Positions 1-5,844 of a stretch of DNA of 5,844 bases are shown here, in pieces. Source of the stretch: Chloroflexi bacterium RBG_16_70_13 (GTDB taxonomy: Bacteria > Chloroflexota > Limnocylindria > Limnocylindrales > CSP1-4). The stretch is taken from assembly GCA_001795245.1 (NCBI GenBank), contig MGOD01000029.1, positions 1 through 5,844 on the forward strand, in the 5' to 3' direction. Within the stretch, counting starts at the first letter, position 1. Every line of letters starts with the position of its first letter. The notes beneath the pieces were generated by a model. It had not been told where the DNA came from. It worked only from the letters and a program-made list of their open reading frames with translations, and did no database searches. A program made the position numbers and the translations under genes.

Positions 1-95
1 GGGTACGTTGGCGCAGCGAGGGCCGATGGCGGCGTCGCGGCGACGGTGAGCAGCGCGGCGACAAGGGCGAGCGCGAACGGGCGAAGCGGGCGCAT
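1..95 (-). CDS. Exported protein, N-terminal signal peptide only (partial)
   Basis: Only the first 31 codons of this minus-strand gene are in the window; it runs off at position 1. They read as a textbook Sec-type signal peptide: a basic start (MRPLRP), a hydrophobic core of about 14 residues (FALALVAALLTVAA), and a polar end with a likely signal peptidase I site after SALA, before AP. No cysteine follows the cleavage motif, so this is not a lipoprotein signal. The start is fixed by an AGGAGG Shine-Dalgarno at 101-106, five bases before the ATG. The mature protein is outside the window, so its function cannot be stated beyond export across the cytoplasmic membrane. It lies 152 bases downstream of the 93-residue gene on the same strand and may have its own promoter in that gap. 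Confidence 0.8.
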   Translation of the reverse strand, partial: MRPLRPFALALVAALLTVAATPPSALAAPTY

Positions 96-142
96 GCGGG
101 CCTCCTCTCGCGTCCTCCAGACGGCCGCTTCCGGACCGCGCC

Positions 143-170
143 AGCTTACCGGTCCTTGGCCCCAAAACAA
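143..170 (-). promoter_or_regulatory. Possible promoter for the exported protein gene
   Basis: On the minus strand a TTGTTT (165-170) and a TAAGCT (143-148) are separated by 16 bases, a weak match to the -35 and -10 boxes of a sigma-70 promoter. The local A/T content is higher than in the surroundings. Initiation near position 135 would leave a leader of about 40 bases before the ATG at 95. The match is only partial in both boxes, so this is a tentative call. Confidence 0.22.
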
Positions 171-247
171 GCCCCCAAGCCAGGCCTGCGCCTCCTCCAG
201 CCTTCGGCCGTCCAAGGAATGTAGTCTCCGCAGCCCCTGGGGAAGGG

Positions 248-529
248 CTACCAGCGCGGCAGCTTTGTTCCTGGGACGTAGCCACGGTGCGGTGCGACGG
301 TGGCGGGCTGGGAGCGCAGCCCAAACCGAATCGCCTCGTGCGGCCACTCCGGGTCGTTCAGCGTCCAAGTGCGCGTGGTGTTGCCGTGCGCATCGAGGTG
401 GTGGATCGAGCCATCGACATTGAGGACCAGCTTCCCGCCGTCCGCGAGTTCGAGTTCACGCCGCTTGAGGCGGCGGCGGGGCGAGGCGGGGCTGCGCGAG
501 GGCTCCCGCCCGATGAGCTCGTCGGTCAT
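248..529 (-). CDS. Conserved hypothetical protein, 93 aa
   Basis: This is a complete small cytosolic protein with no signal peptide or membrane segment. The first 25 residues are Arg/Ser/Pro-rich and probably disordered (RSPASPRRRLKRR). Residues 25-70 look like a compact beta-rich domain, with alternating hydrophobics in ELELADGGKLVLNVDGSIHH and then TWTLNDPEWPHEAIRFGL. The end, with ATVAPHRGYVPGTK, is also ordered in style. I believe such 'DDP.W...AIRFGL' proteins occur in other high-GC bacteria, but no function is known to me. The ATG at 529 is supported by an AGGAGA eight bases upstream. The stop at 248-250 runs into a short AGCCC/GGGCT inverted repeat (232-249), too small to call a terminator. 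No catalytic residues are evident. Confidence 0.78.
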   Translation of the reverse strand: MTDELIGREPSRSPASPRRRLKRRELELADGGKLVLNVDGSIHHLDAHGNTTRTWTLNDPEWPHEAIRFGLRSQPATVAPHRGYVPGTKLPRW

Positions 530-592
530 CTGATGGTCTCCTGTGCAGCCCAGGCCACGGCGACGCAGGCCGAAAGTGTTCGCTGTCGAGCC

Positions 593-766
593 CTACTCTA
601 CCCGCGCTGGCATTGCTCGCAAGAGCCGGCGACGGCCTGAGGCGAGTGCGTCACAACGCCCCATGGCCACCGGAGCCAGGTCAAACGCCTGGAGAAAGGC
701 GCGCGATTGCGAGTTTCGAGTCGCGACAACCCGAGCAGTGAGACGCCGGAACTCGACGACATCCAT
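593..766 (-). CDS. Possible small protein, 57 aa
   Basis: This is a short open frame with a good ribosome-binding site: GGGAGG at 771-776, four bases before the ATG. The product is Arg- and Ala-rich, beginning MDVVEFRRLTARVVATRN and ending LLRAMPARVE, and is predominantly helical in style. It has one cysteine and no membrane segment. It sits on the same strand as its neighbours, 150 bases downstream of the eRF1-like gene and 63 bases upstream of the 93-residue gene. Against it, G/C at third positions is visibly lower than in the surrounding genes, and I recognise no family. It could be a decaying or young gene, or a chance frame that happens to have a Shine-Dalgarno. Confidence 0.38.
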   Translation of the reverse strand: MDVVEFRRLTARVVATRNSQSRAFLQAFDLAPVAMGRCDALASGRRRLLRAMPARVE

Positions 767-916
767 GAAACCTCCCGCAGCGGACCGGATGGTTGGCGGG
801 CCGGTCCTGCCTGACCCTTCGCTTCTGCGTGCCCGCGCCGCCTCCCGCGCGAGTGGCTGAGGGCCTGCCCCGTGGACGAGCCGCGCGGCGCGTTGGGTCC
901 CTCGAACACCCCGCGG

Positions 917-1333
917 TCAGCGCGGCAGGTAGCGTTTGGCCGGCGATCCAGCGAAGGTGCGGATCCGGGCGAGCAACTGGCGCTCGGTGAGTGGGCCGCC
1001 CGTCTCGACCTCGATCCGTCGCTTGCGGCCGTGGCTGTCGTCATCGGTGCGGACCTGCTCGGCGAAGTGCTCGACCACCTCGCCGTCACCTACCAGCAGC
1101 AGATCATCGTCGACCGGCAGCGCCTGGGCGACCTGGACGAAGAAGGTCCGCATGTGCTCGTCGCGGTGGCCCTCGCCGGCCGGGTGCTTCTCGGTGGGTT
1201 GCCGTCCGGTCGAACGGTGCCGGCCGGGGACCGCGGAGTCGATGCGGTGGCGCACGGTGAGCTCAGGACTCCAACGCAACACCGTGGCCGAGTTGGCCGA
1301 AATCCAGACACCGGTGGTGCGGGGACCGGTCAT
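917..1333 (-). CDS. Small eRF1-like (baeRF-type) protein
   Basis: This 138-residue soluble protein resembles the short proteins often annotated as 'translational machinery protein' or host-attachment protein, which belong to the bacterial/archaeal eRF1-like (baeRF) group. The features are an opening strand around residues 8-20 (GVWISANSATVLRW), a polar His/Arg/Gly-rich linker (about 28-58), a helix (MRTFFVQVAQAL, 61-72), a strand plus loop (DLLLVGDGEVVEHFAEQV, 77-94) where relatives carry a 'GPG..K' loop, and a final strand and helix (IEVETGGPLTERQLLARIRTF, 107-127). Members of the wider group are linked to ribosome-associated roles such as peptide release or rescue. No NGQ- or GGQ-like catalytic tripeptide is present here, so catalysis is not implied. 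The ATG at 1333 is set by an AAAGGAGG seven bases upstream. Longer in-frame upstream reading is not supported. Family assignment is by pattern memory. Confidence 0.68.
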   Translation of the reverse strand: MTGPRTTGVWISANSATVLRWSPELTVRHRIDSAVPGRHRSTGRQPTEKHPAGEGHRDEHMRTFFVQVAQALPVDDDLLLVGDGEVVEHFAEQVRTDDDSHGRKRRIEVETGGPLTERQLLARIRTFAGSPAKRYLPR

Positions 1334-1475
1334 CGCAGTCCCTCCTTTCCCTGGGCGGTCGTCGAGTCCGCGACCTCCCGCTTCCACTCCAGGCCGCGCG
1401 GCGCCACAGGTTGTCAATCGGGCTCCTCTCGCTCGGTCCGGGGCTACGCGCAGCTCGTGCTCGAACGCATGTCCT

Positions 1476-1547
1476 CTACGCGACGGGCTTCTTCGGCGGC
1501 TTCGGCTTCTTGGGTTTCGGCGGCCTCTTCGGCGTCTTGTCGCCCAC
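1476..1547 (-). CDS. Lys/Pro-rich microprotein, 23 aa
   Basis: This tiny gene starts with GTG, preceded by GGAGG at 1554-1558 with an ideal six-base spacer, and ends with TAG. The product begins MGDKTPKRPPKPKK and continues as a Lys/Pro repeat to PVA; about two thirds of it is K or P. Every codon except one (the ninth proline of the Pro/Lys run, CCG/CCC/AAG style apart from one AAA lysine-adjacent Pro-Lys pair) ends in G or C, as in the real genes here. Short basic proteins opening 'MGDKSPK' are widespread in bacteria and usually annotated as hypothetical, so I read this as a member of that type. A role in nucleic acid or ribosome binding would fit its charge but is only inference. It lies 142 bases upstream of the eRF1-like gene on the same strand. 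Confidence 0.6.
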   Translation of the reverse strand: MGDKTPKRPPKPKKPKPPKKPVA

Positions 1548-2201
1548 GTGACACCTCCGCTCGCAAGCATAGGACGGCCGACCGCGTGGCTGCTGGCATG
1601 GACGGCCGGCGGCTGTGGCCTGCGCAACCCGCGAGAGCACGGCGGCGAGAGAATGACCCGACGCCCTGGTGAGGTCCGGCGATGTGGAACTGCAACGGCA
1701 GCGCCTCGCCGGCATGCCGGGAGCGCCGGGTCTTCCCCATTGTGACTCTGTGGGCGGCCGCTGACGAGATGGGCGCGACGGTCTCTGGCCTCGTATTGGG
1801 TGGGGGCACATCAAGGGCGGCACGTCTGACGCCCTCGAGGTCGTGCTTGCGACGGGAGCCACGCGGCAGCTGCCGCCAATGACCGTGAAGAGAGAGTCCG
1901 ACCGCGGTATCTCGGTTGGACGGCACCGTCAGCGGGGACGGACGGTCTTGAGAACACGACGACCGCTGAGGTGTTCGGGCCGACGAGCCCGCCGTAGGTG
2001 TCGCTGTACGCCAGCATCCCCAGCCACGAGGCGACGCGCCTCCAGCACGTGACCAGTGGGCACGAAGTCTGCAACGCGTCGGGTGGCCCAACACCCCGCG
2101 GGTCGACCCACACCGTGTCCGGGATCGTGTGAGCTGACCCCGGTCGCCGGCGGTCTCGCTGTCACGACCGAGCCCCTGCGCGGAGCCGGGGTGGGCGTAG
2201 A
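1548..2201. other. Gene-poor region, possible decayed coding sequence
   Basis: About 650 bases separate the microprotein from the sigma-factor gene, with no convincing intact gene. On the minus strand, about 1950-2145 has an open frame with strongly G/C-ending codons and protein-like composition (around WLGMLAYSDTYGGLV, then GPNTSAVVVF). It lacks a ribosome-binding site and loses its coding signature below about 1945, which suggests a gene remnant. On the plus strand a 66-residue frame at 1682-1882 has a GAGG seven bases before its ATG, but its sequence looks unstructured and I do not call it. A 10-base palindrome (GGGTCGACCC, 2100-2109) and a CGGTCG/CGACCG inverted repeat (2141-2146 with 2165-2170) are present. 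The sigma-gene promoter should lie near the right end, but I cannot point to clear boxes. Confidence 0.5.
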
Positions 2202-3935
<1,734 letters not shown>

Positions 3936-3937
3936 GC

Positions 3938-3968
3938 CGGCAGCCGGGCCGCAGCGGCCATGCTGCCG
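3938..3968 (+). terminator. GC-rich hairpin after the sigma gene, probable terminator
   Basis: Beginning two bases after the stop codon, CGGCAGC (3938-3944) pairs with GCTGCCG (3962-3968). Inside, separated by a two-by-two mismatch, GGCC (3947-3950) pairs with GGCC (3956-3959) around the loop GCAGC. That gives 11 nearly all G-C pairs. No run of T follows, so either it acts as a T-less hairpin terminator as in some high-GC genomes, or it stabilises the 3' end of the mRNA. It lies between the sigma gene and a convergent gene, which fits a terminator. Confidence 0.5.
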
Positions 3969-4137
3969 CGCGCAGGCGCACCCGTGCCACAGAGAGGGAG
4001 CGCCGTCGACGCAGTCGCGACCGTGATCGCCTGCAAGGAAACCCGTCGCTTGAATGGGCGGCCTCGCGAGGCGGGCGTCCGCGCAGATGCCGGCCTCGGC
4101 GGGCTTGTCCTGCATCGTGGTGCGCTCCGCTCGCGGG

Positions 4138-4470
4138 CTACCCGACCTCGAACCAGACGTCGGGGGTCGCGTGGCCCCGGATCCTCCGCTGCGCGCGGTG
4201 CCCGAAGACGCGGACGAGGGCGCGTTCGAGGTCGTCGACGTCGGCGATGCGGGAAACGGCGTGCTCCAGGCTGGCCCGCCGTCCCTCGCTGATCTCACCC
4301 CAGGTGAGCAGGTGGAGGCGCCGCCCTCTCGACCACGCGATGACCGTCTCGACCCGCCCCGGCGCGTCACCTGCCACCATCGCACCCCCGCAGTGCCCGC
4401 GCCCCAGGCGCCCGATCGAGAAGAACGCCGGCCGCAGCGCGACGGCCACCCCGACGTGCACGGGAAGCAA
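4138..4470 (-). CDS. Hypothetical protein, about 110 aa, start uncertain
   Basis: This minus-strand frame converges on the sigma gene. G/C-ending codons are nearly continuous from about 4470 to the stop at 4138, and the composition is protein-like. It has a hydrophobic first segment (VHVGVAVALRPAFFSIGRLG), a strand-like ETVIAWSRGRRLHLLTWGEI, a helix with ASLEHAVSRIADVDDLERAL, and a terminal TPDVWFEVG. I do not recognise the family. The first segment is too short and interrupted to call a membrane helix. The open frame extends to a GTG at 4587, but codons above 4470 lose their third-position bias. I chose TTG at 4470, which has a GGAG ten bases upstream. GTG 4461 or ATG 4380 (80 residues, with GGGGG just upstream) are also possible. 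The reverse frame on the plus strand is long but Pro/Arg-rich and looks like a shadow. Confidence 0.55.
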   Translation of the reverse strand: MLPVHVGVAVALRPAFFSIGRLGRGHCGGAMVAGDAPGRVETVIAWSRGRRLHLLTWGEISEGRRASLEHAVSRIADVDDLERALVRVFGHRAQRRIRGHATPDVWFEVG

Positions 4471-4626
4471 CCGCCCCGATCTCCAACGCCGCCTTCCTTC
4501 TCGAAGCCGCTCCAGTATGCCCCCTGCACGGGCCCGACCGAGCGCGGGTCGGCCCAACGACGGCGCGTCACCCGGGTTGCTCGACACCCACCCCGATCTC
4601 GGCCCGACCCGGCCCAGCGCCCATCA

Positions 4627-4690
4627 CCCGCTTGTCGGCGAAGCGGGCTGCGGCAGGTCGGGCTAGAGGCTGGGTGTGGCCCTGCCGCAG
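4627..4690 (+). promoter_or_regulatory. Two adjacent perfect hairpins upstream of the DUF498 gene
   Basis: Two inverted repeats abut exactly. The first is CCCGCTT (4627-4633) with AAGCGGG (4641-4647), seven pairs around a seven-base loop GTCGGCG. The second is CTGCGGCAGG (4648-4657) with CCTGCCGCAG (4681-4690), ten perfect pairs around a 23-base loop. A weaker GGCC/GGCC stem follows at 4702-4716. They lie 69 bases before the ATG of the Mth938-like gene, and upstream of the divergent hypothetical gene. Possible roles are an attenuator or structured leader, a DNA operator, or a terminator for something read through from the left. I recognise no known riboswitch class. Confidence 0.4.
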
Positions 4691-4758
4691 TGGCTCGAGC
4701 TGGCCGCGGTGAGGCCGACACCTTCCTGCCTGAGCGATGATGGTCGCGGGAGGTCGCG

Positions 4759-5112
4759 ATGGACGCCAGGCTCATCTCATTCGGGCTGATCGAGATCGGC
4801 GGGCACCGGTTCGAGCACGATGTCGTGCTCGAAGGCGGCGTGGTGCGGCGCCGCAAGAAGGGGGCGTCGAAGGCCTACCGGGACCGGTACGGCCACACGC
4901 CGCTCTCGCCCGACGAGGCGATCCCGTGGTCAGCACGGCGGCTGATCATCGGGACGGGAGTCTCCGGTCAGCTGCCGATCATGCCCGAGCTGTACGAGGA
5001 GGCCCGCCGGCGCGGGGTGGAGATCGTCGCCGAGCCGACGGAGGTGGCCTGCCGGTTGCTCCAGGCGGCCGATCCGAGGGACGTGGCGGCCGTCCTTCAC
5101 GTCACCTGTTGA
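4759..5112 (+). CDS. Mth938-like (DUF498/AAMDC family) protein
   Basis: This is a complete 117-residue protein, the normal length for the Mth938-like single-domain family (human AAMDC and bacterial/archaeal homologues). The typical pattern is visible in order: an opening strand ISFGLIEIGGHRFEHDVVLE (6-25), a short basic stretch VVRRRKKGASKAY (28-40), an LSPDEAIPW helix start (49-57), the hallmark strand and turn RLIIGTGVSGQLPI (61-74), a helix ELYEEARRRGVEIV (77-90) and the conserved end AAVLHVTC (110-117). The fold is known, but the biochemical function in bacteria is not established. No nucleotide- or metal-binding signature is evident. The ATG at 4759 is preceded by GGAGG with a five-base spacer. 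It is first of three plus-strand genes and sits downstream of paired hairpins that may regulate it. Confidence 0.88.
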   Translation: MDARLISFGLIEIGGHRFEHDVVLEGGVVRRRKKGASKAYRDRYGHTPLSPDEAIPWSARRLIIGTGVSGQLPIMPELYEEARRRGVEIVAEPTEVACRLLQAADPRDVAAVLHVTC

Positions 5113-5230
5113 TGCGGCCGGTGACCACGATCTCGCTGCCGGAGCCAGAGTGGGCCACCCGGCCCGTGCCTTCCTGCCCCAGGACGCCGCACACTGCACG
5201 CGGGCGGCCAAGCCGAGAGCGGAGGGACAG

Positions 5231-5644
5231 ATGAGCGGGGACCCGAACGTCCTCTACGACGGGAACCACCTCGAGGTGCTGCGCAGACACGTCCGCGATG
5301 AGTCGATCGACCCCGTCTACGGCGTCAGCTCGGATCCGTGGTGGCAGGAGGTGATGGAGCGGGCCTTCGGCTCGTTCCTGGGCGACAACGACCTGGGGAT
5401 GCCGCTGGCCGATCCCGACGACGGTTCGTGTCGTGACGGCCTGGGGCCGGACGGCGTGAACGGCAACATGGGCGCCGAATCGACGCTTGCCCGGCCGGTC
5501 GCGGTCGAACGGATGCGCGCCCTCCACAACGAGGCCTCGGCACAACCCGCCGAGCTGATGGCCGACGGGCGCAGGCAGTGTTGGGTCCGGGTCGGGTCGA
5601 ACCCGGGTCACCCGGCTGGGCGCCCGATAGCGACCAGCAGGTAG
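5231..5644 (+). pseudogene. DNA methyltransferase remnant with internal deletion, 137-aa ORF
   Basis: The first residues (NVLYDGNHLEVLRRHVRDES then IDPVY, 6-30) closely resemble the start of site-specific DNA adenine methyltransferases of the Mod/D12-like beta class, where 'NxLYyGDNLdVLRRHv.DESvDLvY' leads straight into the catalytic LDPPF motif. Here the DPPF motif is missing: VY is followed by GVSSDPWW. Residues 37-55 (WWQEVMERAFGSFLGDNDL) then resemble a later part of the same enzymes, just before 'MAYLxMMAPRL'. The rest (56-137) matches nothing I know, and the SAM-binding motif is absent, so the product cannot be an active methylase. The frame is intact, has G/C-ending codons throughout, and has a strong GGAGGG five bases before the ATG, so it may still be translated. 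Its TAG (5642-5644) overlaps the next gene's ribosome-binding region. A short hairpin lies at 5587-5606. Confidence 0.55.
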
Positions 5645-5650
5645 GCCTCG

Positions 5651-5844
5651 ATGCGGGTGGGTGTGATCAGCCCGATCGCCTGGCGCACCCCGCCGCGTGC
5701 GTACGGGCCCTGGGAGCAGGTCGCCTCGAATGTCGCCGAAGGGCTGGTGGCACGGGGTCACGAGGTCACCCTCTTCGCCACGGCCGATTCACTGACCGCC
5801 GGTCATCTCGAGGCGGTCGCCCCGGCCGGCTACGAGGAGGACGC
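5651..5844 (+). CDS. Family 4 glycosyltransferase, N-terminus (partial)
   Basis: The first 64 residues of a GT-B fold glycosyltransferase are present; the gene leaves the window at 5844. The opening strand MRVGVISPIAW, the acceptor-side loop RTPPRAYGPWEQVASN, the helix ending in LVARGHEVTLFATADS, and the AVAPAGYEED that follows are the standard start of family 4 enzymes, in which a PPxxYG(P/G)xE loop is characteristic. Such enzymes transfer sugars from nucleotide-sugar donors to lipids, polysaccharides or small molecules in the cytoplasm; the donor-binding C-terminal domain is not visible, so the substrate cannot be given. The ATG at 5651 lies six bases after the stop of the preceding ORF, with a weak AGGTAGG just upstream, suggesting translational coupling. 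Confidence 0.88.
   Translation, partial: MRVGVISPIAWRTPPRAYGPWEQVASNVAEGLVARGHEVTLFATADSLTAGHLEAVAPAGYEED

Noticed and set aside
1389..1417. Perfect TTGACA (minus strand, 1412-1417) upstream of the eRF1-like gene
   Set aside because: No acceptable -10 box appears 16-19 bases downstream (GCCTGG or CCTGGA), so I do not call a promoter.
1682..1882. A 66-residue plus-strand ORF with a GAGG seven bases before its ATG
   Set aside because: The composition (many Cys, Arg and Ser in its last third) and lack of recognisable family make it more likely a chance frame. It is isolated on the plus strand.
4054..4740. A 228-codon plus-strand frame between the sigma gene and the DUF498 gene
   Set aside because: Pro/Arg-rich with no domain character and opposite to a frame with better third-position bias. 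It has no clear ribosome-binding site.
5585..5612. tRNA T-arm-like GGTTCGACC (minus strand)
   Set aside because: The flanking bases do not form a T stem, and no acceptor or anticodon arm can be drawn; it is explained by a local inverted repeat of CCGGGT/ACCCGG.
5102..5761. A 219-codon minus-strand frame across the methyltransferase remnant and the glycosyltransferase start
   Set aside because: It is antisense to the recognisable glycosyltransferase and to the methyltransferase-like segments.

Overview
This is a high-GC bacterial window whose codons end mostly in G or C. The best lineage clue is the sigma-70 gene at 2202-3935. It encodes a complete primary sigma factor carrying about 170 extra residues between regions 1.2 and 2.1, which actinobacterial HrdB/SigA proteins normally lack. 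Together with its neighbours, this makes me favour a high-GC Chloroflexota-like organism, with Actinomycetota second. That placement is inference from remembered family patterns, not from a search.

Left part (1-1547): a run of minus-strand genes. Read in transcription order they are a 23-residue Lys/Pro-rich microprotein (1547-1476), a small eRF1-like (baeRF / 'translational machinery protein' type) protein (1333-917), a tentative 57-residue ORF (766-593), a 93-residue conserved hypothetical protein (529-248), and the start of an exported protein that leaves the window at position 1. Most have clear Shine-Dalgarno sequences. The gaps (63-152 bases) are too wide for a tight operon.

Middle (1548-2201): about 650 bases without a convincing gene. 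A minus-strand stretch with coding-like third positions suggests a decayed gene. Next comes rpoD/sigA on the plus strand (2202-3935), followed within two bases by a GC-rich hairpin that probably ends its transcript.

Right part (3936-5844): a convergent minus-strand hypothetical gene (4138 to about 4470). Upstream of it, in the divergent gap, two perfect hairpins lie back to back (4627-4690). Then three plus-strand genes follow: a complete Mth938-like/DUF498 protein (4759-5112), an ORF that looks like an internally deleted DNA methyltransferase remnant (5231-5644), and the start of a family 4 glycosyltransferase (5651 onward). The stop of the remnant overlaps the probable ribosome-binding region of the glycosyltransferase.

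The genes do not form one pathway. The theme, if any, is housekeeping: transcription initiation, possible ribosome-associated functions, and small conserved proteins of unknown role, with signs of gene decay between them. I did not find a clear new defence or mobile system. The observations most worth following are the sigma-factor insertion, the methyltransferase remnant, the microprotein and the paired hairpins.
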